Source: Woeseiaceae bacterium
Lineage (GTDB): Bacteria; Pseudomonadota; Gammaproteobacteria; Steroidobacterales; Woeseiaceae
DNA: 64,000 bases
Reading direction: 5' to 3'
NCBI GenBank assembly: GCA_028277185.1
Contig: JANQGQ010000039.1
Location: 124,001-188,000, forward strand
Below, piece after piece: positions 45,577-53,581 of the stretch; positions within the stretch are counted from its first letter, which is position 1, and each line of letters starts with the position of its first letter. The notes below the pieces were generated by a model. The model did no database searches, had not been told where the DNA came from, and saw only the letters and a program-made list of their open reading frames with translations. Both the position numbers and the translations under genes were made by a program.

Positions 45577-45810
45577 ATGGAATGCCTTACTGATCAATTT
45601 TGCCTCTTGACGTCCGTCCACGACGGCCTGACCCAGGCGAGTCTGTTCGTGGACCAGATCGGATTCGGAATCCTCGGCAGCGAATGGCAAGCGCTCACGC
45701 CTCGGCTCGAGGAGCATGCCGACACGCTCTTGCGGTTCATCGGCCGGGTCGTCCCTGCCGTGCAGCCGGGAAGCTGTGACGCGGACGCGTCGGGAGCGAT
45801 CCATGTCTGA
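45577..45810 (+). CDS. Small ORF leading the sigma-54 exporter operon
   Basis: 77 aa starting MECLTDQFCLLTSVHDGLTQ from ATG 45577; frame is open from 45526. It is the first cistron after the sigma-54 promoter and overlaps the adaptor start by 8 nt. Mostly helical, with no signal peptide or TM segment. I do not recognise a family. It could be a regulatory or leader protein, a cargo or a chaperone of the exporter. A non-coding interpretation is also possible. Confidence 0.55.
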   Translation: MECLTDQFCLLTSVHDGLTQASLFVDQIGFGILGSEWQALTPRLEEHADTLLRFIGRVVPAVQPGSCDADASGAIHV

Positions 45811-47122
45811 GCCGGCATCCGTGCGGGAACTCGGGTCCGGGCGCCGATCCGCTGGCATTCGGGACACCTCGGATCAGGACGTCAAAATCGAAACGAGCCC
45901 ACTCAAAAAGTACCGTCCCGCCCTGGTTGGCGCACTGATCGCGATCGTAGCGCTCATCGTTGCCGTACCGCCTGCGCTGACCTGGTTCGGCGCCGATCGC
46001 AGCGCTCAGCGCTCCCAGCTACGGTTCTCGGAGGTCACTCGCGAGACCTTCGTCCGCGACATCTCGGCACAGGGTGTCGTCGTCGCCGCTGTCGCGCCGA
46101 GCCTGTTCGCATCGACGGGCGGCACGGTGACGGTCGTCGTGAACCCCGGCGACAGTGTCGGTCAGGGCGACCCGATCGCCACGATCGACTCGCCCGAACT
46201 CACGAACGAGCTGGAGCGCGAGCAGGCCACGCTCGACAGTCTCGAGACGAACCTGAAGCGCCAGGAAATCGAGAACCGCAAGGAAATCCTACGCGCTCGC
46301 CAGGTCGTGGACCTGGCTGACGTCGAGCTGACGGCGGCCGAACGCGAACTCCGGCGCGCTGAGCAATCCTGGGACTTTCAGGTCATCAGTCTCCAGGATC
46401 TCGAGCAAGCCCAGGACGAAGTGGAGCGGGCCAGAATTGCCCGGCGCCACGCCAGCGACGAAGCCGAGCTCAATGTCGAGAGCCTGCGCTTCGACCTCGA
46501 GACCCTCCGCCTCGAACGCGACCGGCAGCGTCTGACCGTTACCAACCTGGAACGCCGCGTGGCCGAACTCGAACTGCGCGCGCCCGTCGCCGGCATCGTC
46601 GGCACGCTGGCCGTCGACCGCCGCCAGGTCGTCGCAGCCGGGGCCGAGATCGCGACCGTCGTCGATCTTTCGGCGCTCGAAGTCGAGCTGTCGATCGCCG
46701 ACAGCTATGCCGACGACCTCACGCTCGGATCTCCGGTGAGCGTCAAGTTCGGCGGCGCCGAGCATACCGGGGTGCTGGTGTCGGTATCGCCTGAAGTCGT
46801 CAACAGCACCGTCAGCGCCCGCGTCCGCTTCGAAGAGGCACAGCCGGCCGGACTCCGGCAGAACCAGCGCGTATCGGCGCGCATCGTGCTCGAGTCGAAG
46901 GAGAACGCCCTCCTCGTCGACCGCGGACCGTTCTTCGACACCGGCGCCGGACGCCTGATCTACCGGGTAGACGGGGACATCGCCGAACGCGTGCGTATCG
47001 AGACCGGCTCGACGAGCGTATCGAAGATCGAAATCCTGGACGGCCTCGCCGAGGGCGATCTGGTCATCATCTCCGAAGTCGACCGCTTCAGAGGTTCGGA
47101 GCGCGTGCTCCTCCGCAACTGA
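45803..47122 (+). CDS. Membrane-fusion adaptor (HlyD/MacA-like) of ABC exporter
   Basis: 439 aa from ATG 45803, with GGGAG 8 nt upstream. A 55-residue cytoplasmic tail precedes a single TM (PALVGALIAIVALIVAVPPALTWF). The periplasmic part has barrel-sandwich halves (VVAAVAPSLFASTGGTVTVVVNPGDSVGQGDPIATID and AELELRAPVAGIVGTLAVDRRQVVAAGAEIATVVDL) around a long coiled-coil hairpin (about 138-260), then a beta-barrel. It pairs with the ATPase and two permeases that follow, like MacA with MacB. Confidence 0.92.
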   Translation: MSEPASVRELGSGRRSAGIRDTSDQDVKIETSPLKKYRPALVGALIAIVALIVAVPPALTWFGADRSAQRSQLRFSEVTRETFVRDISAQGVVVAAVAPSLFASTGGTVTVVVNPGDSVGQGDPIATIDSPELTNELEREQATLDSLETNLKRQEIENRKEILRARQVVDLADVELTAAERELRRAEQSWDFQVISLQDLEQAQDEVERARIARRHASDEAELNVESLRFDLETLRLERDRQRLTVTNLERRVAELELRAPVAGIVGTLAVDRRQVVAAGAEIATVVDLSALEVELSIADSYADDLTLGSPVSVKFGGAEHTGVLVSVSPEVVNSTVSARVRFEEAQPAGLRQNQRVSARIVLESKENALLVDRGPFFDTGAGRLIYRVDGDIAERVRIETGSTSVSKIEILDGLAEGDLVIISEVDRFRGSERVLLRN

Positions 47123-47147
47123 ACAACCACACCATCGAGGAATTCAC

Positions 47148-47867
47148 ATGTTGGATATGCAAGACATCAGCCGCGTCTATCGAACCGATCTGGTCGAGAC
47201 GCACGCTCTCCGGGGCCTCAACCTATCGGTCGACGCCGGCGAGTTCGTTGCCGTCACGGGTCCGTCCGGTTCCGGCAAGACGACCTTCCTGAACATTGCC
47301 GGACTCCTCGAAAGCGCCACGGACGGCCGCTATCTTCTCGATGGCGTGGACGTCAACACGCTGAATGACAATCAGCGCTCGCGGATCCGCAACGAGAAGA
47401 TCGGTTTTATCTTTCAGAGCTTCAACCTGATTCCGGATCTCAACATCTTCGACAACGTGGACGTGCCGCTGCGTTACCGCGGATTCGGGGGCAAAGAGCG
47501 CCGGCAACGGATCGAAAAGGCCCTCGAACAAGTCGGCCTCGCGGCCCGAATGAAGCACCTGCCGTCGCAGCTCTCGGGAGGTCAGCAGCAGCGCGCTGCG
47601 ATTGCCCGCGCGCTGGCCGGGAACCCCGGGTTTCTTCTCGCGGACGAACCGACCGGCAACCTCGACTCTCTGATGGCGCGCCAGGTCATGGATCTGCTCG
47701 AGGAGATCAACGCGAACGGAACGACCATCGTCATGGTCACGCACGACCCGGAGCTTGCACGGCGCGCCCATCGCAACGTGCAACTGCTCGACGGCCAGCT
47801 GGCGAGTCCCGATCTGTTCGCCCGGCCCGCCGCGGCCGACGACGTCGATCTCCAACCCGTAGCGTGA
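47148..47867 (+). CDS. ABC transporter ATPase (MacB/LolD type)
   Basis: 239 aa. Walker A GPSGSGKT (38-45), Q-loop GFIFQSFNLIPDL, signature LSGGQQQR (142-149), Walker B FLLADEPTGNLDS (162-174) and H-loop VTHD. The FQSFNL and DEPTGNLD motifs are typical of the MacB/LolD/FtsE group, which couples to FtsX-like permeases. It sits between its adaptor and the two permeases. Confidence 0.96.
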   Translation: MLDMQDISRVYRTDLVETHALRGLNLSVDAGEFVAVTGPSGSGKTTFLNIAGLLESATDGRYLLDGVDVNTLNDNQRSRIRNEKIGFIFQSFNLIPDLNIFDNVDVPLRYRGFGGKERRQRIEKALEQVGLAARMKHLPSQLSGGQQQRAAIARALAGNPGFLLADEPTGNLDSLMARQVMDLLEEINANGTTIVMVTHDPELARRAHRNVQLLDGQLASPDLFARPAAADDVDLQPVA

Positions 47868-47879
47868 GAGGAAAGAGCC

Positions 47880-49196
47880 GTGTTCTTCTATAACCTTCGA
47901 CTCGCCCGCATGAGCCTCATGAAGCAGCCGGGCCTTACGGCACTCATGGTCGCCGCCATCGGTATCGGCGTCGGTGCCTGCATGACGATAGTCACCTACG
48001 TGTACGCCCTTTCCAGCGATCCGATTCCGGACAAGAGCGAAGAGCTCTTTGCCGTTCGGCTCGACAGCTGGAACCCGGACGAGCCCTACTGGGACAACAA
48101 GCCCGAGGAAGCGCCGGAGCAGCTGACGCACCGGGATGCCATGGCGCTGCTCGAGTCCACGATCCCGACCCGCCACGCCGCCATGCGCAAGGCCGTCTAC
48201 ACGGTGGTGCCCGACAGCGAGGACGTCGCACCCTTTCTGAACATCGCGCGCATGACGGGCCGGGACTTCTTCGAGATGTTCCAGGTGCCGTTTCTCTACG
48301 GCGGCAGTTGGGATGAGTCGGCCGACGCCAACGCCGAGAGCGTCGTGGTATTGGGACGGGAGACCAACGAGAAGCTGTTCGGCGACACGAACAGCGTCGG
48401 CGAAACCGTCCTGCTCGGCACCGAGCGGTTCACGGTCGTCGGGGTTATCGATGCGTGGCAGCCCGCCGTTCTGTTTTACGACATGAACAACGGCGAGACC
48501 AATCCGGTCGAGGACATTTTCGTGCCGTTCACGATCAGCGACCGGCGCGAGATCGCCGGTGCCGGCAACACCAACTGTTGGAAAGACGAGCAGATCGACA
48601 CTTACTGGGACCTGCTGCAGAGCGAATGCGTGATCGTTCAATTCTGGGCTGAACTCGAGACACCGCAGCAGAAGGCCGAGTACCAGGCCTGGCTAGACAA
48701 CTACACCGAGGGGCAAAAAGCCCTCGGCCGCTTCGAGCGACCGACGAACAACCGGCTCAGCACCGTGACAGAATGGATGAAGGTCAACGATGTCGCATCG
48801 AACGAAGTACTCGTCGTCATGTGGGTCGGGTTCCTGTTCCTCGCGGCCTGCCTGGTCAACACGATCGGCCTGATACTCGCGCGCTTCATTGCCAAAGCTC
48901 CGGTCATCGGACTGCGGCGGGCGCTGGGTGCGAGTAAGGGCGCGATCTTCCGCCAGCACCTGCTCGAAGTCGCGCTCGTCGGCGTGGTCGGCGGCGCGCT
49001 CGGCCTCGTGCTTTCACGCCTCGGCGTAATGGGCGTCCGGCGGATGCTCAGCGACGCCGACCGGCTGACCGGAATGAACCTGGATCTGCTTTTCATGACC
49101 TTCGGCATCGCGGTGCTGTCCGCGATCCTCGCGGGGCTGTATCCAACCTGGCGCGTGTGCCAGATGGCGCCCGCCGGTTATCTCAAGACGCAATAG
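47880..49196 (+). CDS. FtsX/MacB-type ABC permease 1
   Basis: 438 aa from GTG 47880. One N-terminal TM (ALMVAAIGIGVGACMTIVTYVYAL), a large MacB-like periplasmic domain (about 45-315), and three C-terminal TMs including VMWVGFLFLAACLVNTIGLILARFIAKAPVIGLRRALGASKGAIFRQHLLEVALVGVVGG, which carries the coupling segment IGLRRALGASK. In MacB-type systems the permease does not pass substrate through the membrane but works by mechanotransmission on periplasmic cargo. Confidence 0.92.
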   Translation: MFFYNLRLARMSLMKQPGLTALMVAAIGIGVGACMTIVTYVYALSSDPIPDKSEELFAVRLDSWNPDEPYWDNKPEEAPEQLTHRDAMALLESTIPTRHAAMRKAVYTVVPDSEDVAPFLNIARMTGRDFFEMFQVPFLYGGSWDESADANAESVVVLGRETNEKLFGDTNSVGETVLLGTERFTVVGVIDAWQPAVLFYDMNNGETNPVEDIFVPFTISDRREIAGAGNTNCWKDEQIDTYWDLLQSECVIVQFWAELETPQQKAEYQAWLDNYTEGQKALGRFERPTNNRLSTVTEWMKVNDVASNEVLVVMWVGFLFLAACLVNTIGLILARFIAKAPVIGLRRALGASKGAIFRQHLLEVALVGVVGGALGLVLSRLGVMGVRRMLSDADRLTGMNLDLLFMTFGIAVLSAILAGLYPTWRVCQMAPAGYLKTQ

Positions 49197-49206
49197 GAGC
49201 GTGACC

Positions 49207-50415
49207 ATGGAACTCAGACCCATCCTCAGCGCCATGTGGCGCAACCGAACCGGATCGGTGCTCGTCGCCATGCAGATCGCGCTGACGCTGGCGATCGTCG
49301 TCAACTGCATGTTCATGACCAAAGAGCGCGTCGATTTCGTCAACCGGCCGTCAGGCATGGACATCGAAAACATCGTCGTCGCGGACAGCGTCGGCTTCGG
49401 CAGCGACTACGAGCACGACCGCACGATCGACGAAGACCTGAGGCTACTGCGCGAACTGCCCGGCGTCATCGCTGTCAGCCCGACGAGGAGCATCCCGATG
49501 AGCGGCTCGGGCAGCGCGAACGGTTTCGCCGGCAGTCGGGACGACGATGCACCACGGCATACGGCGAACTACTATTTCGTCAATGAAGACATCCTCGATG
49601 CGCTCGGCGTCAAACTCGAGTCGGGACGCGCCTTCCGCGATACGGAAGTCCGCCGGGCGGACGATCCGGACCTCGACCGCCTGTCGCCGCAGGTGATCAT
49701 CACGAGGGCGCTCGCGGACAAGTTGTTCGACGGCGAGCCGGCCGTCGGCCGGCTGATGTACGACGGCCTCGGCGAGAGCTCGGAAGTCGTCGGCGTCATC
49801 GAGCACATGTTCGGTGCCTGGGTCAGCTGGTCGGACTTCGATCAGGTCGCGATGTTTCCGCGGCGCACGGGAGGAACGCAAACGCGCTACCTCATCCGCG
49901 CCGAGCCGGGACGGCGGGACGCGCTCGTGCCGCTGGTCGAAACCACGCTTTCCGAGGCCAACCGCACGCGACTCGTGCGCAACGTCAGGACCATGGAGGA
50001 AGTCGTCTCGAACAGCTACGAGGGCGACCGCGCGATCGCGACGACGCTGTCGGTAGCTGTAGTTCTGCTTCTGTCCGTGACAGGCCTCGGCATCGTCGGG
50101 CTCGCGAGCTTCACCGTGCGCCAGCGCACGAAACAGATCGGCACGCGGCGTGCGATCGGGGCGCGTAAACGGGATATCATTCGCTACTTCCTGCTCGAAA
50201 ACTGGCTAATGACGACTATCGGCATCGTGATCGGCACGGCGCTCACGATCGGCATCAACTACGGACTGGCATCGGCTTTCGAAGTCGAACAGCTCGACTA
50301 CGTCTTCCTCGTGATCGGGATGTTCCTGCTGTGGCTGCTCGGCTTCTTGGCCGTCGTCGCTCCGGCCCGACGCGCCGCGAAGGTATCGCCGGCTATCGCC
50401 ACGCGGACGGTATGA
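49207..50415 (+). CDS. FtsX/MacB-type ABC permease 2
   Basis: 402 aa from ATG 49207, preferred over GTG 49201 because AGGAG (49195-49199) is 7 nt from ATG but only 1 nt from GTG. Topology is as in permease 1: N-terminal TM (GSVLVAMQIALTLAIVVNCMFM), periplasmic domain, three TMs; the coupling segment is IGTRRAIGARKRDIIRYFLLENWLM. It ends with an ATGA overlap to the sigma-54 regulator gene. Two different permeases suggest a heterodimeric membrane core. Confidence 0.92.
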   Translation: MELRPILSAMWRNRTGSVLVAMQIALTLAIVVNCMFMTKERVDFVNRPSGMDIENIVVADSVGFGSDYEHDRTIDEDLRLLRELPGVIAVSPTRSIPMSGSGSANGFAGSRDDDAPRHTANYYFVNEDILDALGVKLESGRAFRDTEVRRADDPDLDRLSPQVIITRALADKLFDGEPAVGRLMYDGLGESSEVVGVIEHMFGAWVSWSDFDQVAMFPRRTGGTQTRYLIRAEPGRRDALVPLVETTLSEANRTRLVRNVRTMEEVVSNSYEGDRAIATTLSVAVVLLLSVTGLGIVGLASFTVRQRTKQIGTRRAIGARKRDIIRYFLLENWLMTTIGIVIGTALTIGINYGLASAFEVEQLDYVFLVIGMFLLWLLGFLAVVAPARRAAKVSPAIATRTV

Positions 50416-51758
50416 GCGATCGCGTTCTCGTCATCGACGACAACGAAGGCGTCTGCACGGCGCTGTCGATCCTGTTTTCGGTGCACGATCTGCCCTGCCT
50501 GACCGCGAACACGGTCGAGCAGGGCCTCGAACTGCTCGAGCGGGAGCCGGTCGGGCTGGTCGTTCAGGACATGAACTTCAGCGAAGACACGACCTCGGGC
50601 AAGGAAGGCATCGCGCTGTTCCACGAAATACGCGCGCGCCAGCCCGACATGCCCGTTATCCTGCTCACGGCATGGACGCATCTCGAGCAGGCCGTGGAAC
50701 TGGTGCGCGCCGGCGCCGCCGACTACCTGGCGAAGCCATGGGACGACGACAAGCTCATCGCCACGGCCCGCAACCTTCTGGAACTCGCCGAGGTAACCCG
50801 CAGCGGACGCCAGGCCGCGGAGTCGCGGCGCTCCGATCGGGAGCGGCTCGAATCGCAGCACGAGCTGTGCGGCACGATCTTCGAAAGCCCGGCGATGCGG
50901 GATCTCGTCGGTGTAGCGGTACGGGTTGCGCCGTCCGATGTGCCGGTGCTCATTACGGGACCGAACGGCGCGGGCAAGGAGAAGTTCGCGGAGATCGTCC
51001 ACGCCAACTCCAGTGTCGCTTCCGGGCCGCTGGTCCGGGTGAACGTAGGCGCCCTGCCCCGGGACCTCATCGAGGCCGAGCTGTTCGGTGCCGAGGCCGG
51101 CGCCTATACCGGAGCGAACAAACAGCGGACCGGGCGTTTCGAAGCAGCCGACGGCGGCACACTTTTCCTCGACGAGATCGGCAACCTCAGCCTCGAAGGG
51201 CAGGCCAAGCTGCTCAGAGTTTTGCAGACCGGAGAGTATGAACGCCTGGGCAGCAGCGAGACCCGGCAAGCCAACGCCCGGGTGGTCAGCGCGACCAACG
51301 CCGATCTTCGGGCAGCCGTTAGCGACGGCCATTTTCGGGAAGACCTCTACTATCGGCTCAACGTCATCGAGATCGCGGTCCCGCCGCTTGCCGACCGGCC
51401 CGACGACGTCGTCCCGCTGGCCTGGCACTTCCTCGGCGCCGGCAAGACGTTTGACGCCGATGCGGAGTCGGCGCTGCTTGCCCACGACTGGCCCGGCAAC
51501 GTGCGCGAACTCGAGAACAGCATTCGCCGCGCCTCGCTGCTCACTACCAACAGCACGATTTCGGCCGCCGACCTCGGTCTCAGGAAAGCCGCTGACGAGC
51601 CTCTGCCTCTGCATGCCCGCGCACCCGAACCCGACTCCGACGCGATCATGGCGGCGCTCAGGCGTGCCAACGGTACGGTGGCCCAGGCGGCGCGGGAACT
51701 CGGCATGAGCCGGCAGGCGCTGTATCGTCGAATGGAGAAATTCGGTATTCAGAAGTAA
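50412..51758 (+). CDS. NtrC-family sigma-54-dependent response regulator
   Basis: 448 aa. Receiver domain with acidic pocket D9-D10, phosphoacceptor Asp53 (VVQDMN), Thr86 and Lys108 (LAKPW). AAA+ domain: Walker A GPNGAGKE (183-190), sigma-54 contact loop GAYTGA (230-235; Tyr in place of Phe), Walker B GTLFLDE (249-255) and arginine-finger region FREDLYYRLNV. C-terminal Fis-type helix-turn-helix NGTVAQAARELGMSRQALYRRMEKFGI. It should activate the promoter at 45528 from the half-site cluster upstream, after phosphorylation by the next gene product. Confidence 0.95.
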   Translation: MSDRVLVIDDNEGVCTALSILFSVHDLPCLTANTVEQGLELLEREPVGLVVQDMNFSEDTTSGKEGIALFHEIRARQPDMPVILLTAWTHLEQAVELVRAGAADYLAKPWDDDKLIATARNLLELAEVTRSGRQAAESRRSDRERLESQHELCGTIFESPAMRDLVGVAVRVAPSDVPVLITGPNGAGKEKFAEIVHANSSVASGPLVRVNVGALPRDLIEAELFGAEAGAYTGANKQRTGRFEAADGGTLFLDEIGNLSLEGQAKLLRVLQTGEYERLGSSETRQANARVVSATNADLRAAVSDGHFREDLYYRLNVIEIAVPPLADRPDDVVPLAWHFLGAGKTFDADAESALLAHDWPGNVRELENSIRRASLLTTNSTISAADLGLRKAADEPLPLHARAPEPDSDAIMAALRRANGTVAQAARELGMSRQALYRRMEKFGIQK

Positions 51759-51782
51759 GCCGCGCCGCTACACTGTCGGCCG

Positions 51783-53096
51783 ATGACCCGCTTTTCGCTG
51801 CCTGGCAGAATCGCATTCTGGAACTCACTGGTGCTCGTCGCCGTGACCGCCGCGGGCGCACTCCTGAGCCGCGCGCTCGAGCCCTGGTGGCTTGCGTGGG
51901 TGATCGCACTACTCGTTGCGCTGCCGCTGCTTTGGATCGCAATCCATCGACTGACCTCGCCGCGTCTGCAGCTCATCCGCGCCCTGACCGACGGCATCGA
52001 CAGCCTCAAGGACAACGACTTCAGCGTCAGCGTGGCCGGGAGCGCCGCGGACGAGTTCGGCGAACTCGTCCGGGCGCACAACGATCTCGGCTCGGTTCTG
52101 CGCACCGAGCGGCAAACGCTCTATCAGCGCGAACTCCTGCTGGACACCGTCATCCAGACGACGGACATAGCGCTCGTACTGACCAACCGCAACGACACCA
52201 TCGTTTACTCGAACGCCGCCGCGCGGCAGCTGTTCAACAACGGCAAGCCCATCAACGGCTTCGAGTTTACGGAGCTGCTCGATCCGCTGCCCCAGGCCTT
52301 TCGGGAAGCCGTCGCGGGCGAACGCGGCGGACTGTTCACGCTCGAAAGCGACGAACCGGAAACCTGGCACCTGTCGCAGGAGGCGTTCACGCTGAATGCC
52401 CAGCCTCACCGGCTCTATCTGTTCAAACAGCTGACCCAGGAACTGGGCCGGCAGGAGGTTGCGACGTGGAAGAAGGTGATCCGCGTCATCAGCCACGAAC
52501 TCAACAACTCGCTGGCGCCGATTTCGTCGCTGGCCCATTCCGGCCGCACGGTCCTGTCGCGCGGCGGCGGCAACGAGCAGTTGCTCACGATCTTCACGAC
52601 CATCGAAGAGCGCTCCGGACACCTCAAGAACTTCATCGAGAGCTACGCCCGTTTCGCACGTCTGCCAGCACCGAGGCCGGAATCGATCGACTGGCCGGCC
52701 TACCTCGAGATGCTGCGCAACACAGTCGAGTATCGGCTCGTCGGCACGATCCCGGACATTCGCTGCGAAGTCGACCCGGTTCAGTTCGAACAGGTCCTGA
52801 TCAATCTGTTGAAGAACGCGCACGAATCCGGCTCCCCGCGCGACCGGGTCACGCTCGCTATCGAGCAGCAGCCGACGACGACCGTGTTCGTGATTGCGGA
52901 CGCCGGCGGCGGGATGAGCGAGGCAGTGCTCCAGAGCGCGCTGCTGCCGTTCTACTCCACCAAGAAGTCGGGGACCGGTCTTGGACTGCCGCTGTGCCGG
53001 GAGATCGTCGAAGCGCACGGCGGCCGCCTGTCGCTCGCGAACCTTCCGGGGCGCGGTCTGGAAGTCCGGATCGGTCTGCCGGTCGGCCGGGCCTGA
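51783..53096 (+). CDS. NtrY-like sensor histidine kinase
   Basis: 437 aa. Two TMs (about 10-30 and 36-55) with almost no periplasmic loop, so it senses in or near the membrane or through partners. A HAMP-like linker (ALTDGIDSLKDNDFSVSV), a PAS domain (about 112-220; LLDTVIQTTDIALVLTNRNDTIVYSNAAARQLF), H-box IRVISHELNNSLAPISSLAH with His238, N-box FEQVLINLLKNAHES, and G-boxes ADAGGGMSE and STKKSGTGLGLPLCREI are all present. It lies 24 nt after the regulator and is its likely partner. Confidence 0.94.
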   Translation: MTRFSLPGRIAFWNSLVLVAVTAAGALLSRALEPWWLAWVIALLVALPLLWIAIHRLTSPRLQLIRALTDGIDSLKDNDFSVSVAGSAADEFGELVRAHNDLGSVLRTERQTLYQRELLLDTVIQTTDIALVLTNRNDTIVYSNAAARQLFNNGKPINGFEFTELLDPLPQAFREAVAGERGGLFTLESDEPETWHLSQEAFTLNAQPHRLYLFKQLTQELGRQEVATWKKVIRVISHELNNSLAPISSLAHSGRTVLSRGGGNEQLLTIFTTIEERSGHLKNFIESYARFARLPAPRPESIDWPAYLEMLRNTVEYRLVGTIPDIRCEVDPVQFEQVLINLLKNAHESGSPRDRVTLAIEQQPTTTVFVIADAGGGMSEAVLQSALLPFYSTKKSGTGLGLPLCREIVEAHGGRLSLANLPGRGLEVRIGLPVGRA

Positions 53097-53098
53097 AC

Positions 53099-53581
53099 AT
53101 GTTGTTCCGCAAGACCATGAAAGCGCTGCACACGCTCGGAGCGATCGGCATGGCGGGCGGGATCGCGGCGATGATGCTCATGATGAACGCCGCGCCGGAG
53201 CCGGCAGCCTCGGCGGATTATCTTGCCGTGCGCGTCGCCGTCTACGACGTCTCGAGAACTCTGATCCTGCCCTCCATGGCGCTGGTGTTCCTCTCGGGTC
53301 TGCTCTCGATGGCGGCCTACTTCCCTTTCCAGAACGCGCTGTGGGTCTGGCTGAAACTGGGGGCGGGGTTTCTGATTTTCGAGTCGATGCTGGCGACGAT
53401 CGACGCACCGGCGCGCAAGGCCGTCGACGCCGTCAACGCCGCGATGGCGGGCGACATTGCTTCGGCCGACCTCCCCACGCGTATCCAGGATGCCTGGGGA
53501 GCATGGTGGGCCCTCCTGACGCTGGCCGCGCTGAACGTCGTTCTGGCCGTGTGGCGGCCCCGGTTCAAGAGCAAGAATTAA
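53099..53581 (+). CDS. Small membrane protein (DUF2269-like)
   Basis: 160 aa from ATG 53099, 2 nt after the kinase stop. Four hydrophobic segments (about 8-28, 55-75, 80-98, 133-150). The start MKALHTLGAIGMAGGIAAMMLMM and SRTLILPSMALVFLSGLLSMAAYF pattern resembles DUF2269 proteins. It is last in the sigma-54 operon, and its stop overlaps the convergent RND gene by 4 nt. Role unknown; a membrane partner of the kinase is one possibility, since the kinase has almost no periplasmic domain. Confidence 0.75.
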   Translation: MLFRKTMKALHTLGAIGMAGGIAAMMLMMNAAPEPAASADYLAVRVAVYDVSRTLILPSMALVFLSGLLSMAAYFPFQNALWVWLKLGAGFLIFESMLATIDAPARKAVDAVNAAMAGDIASADLPTRIQDAWGAWWALLTLAALNVVLAVWRPRFKSKN

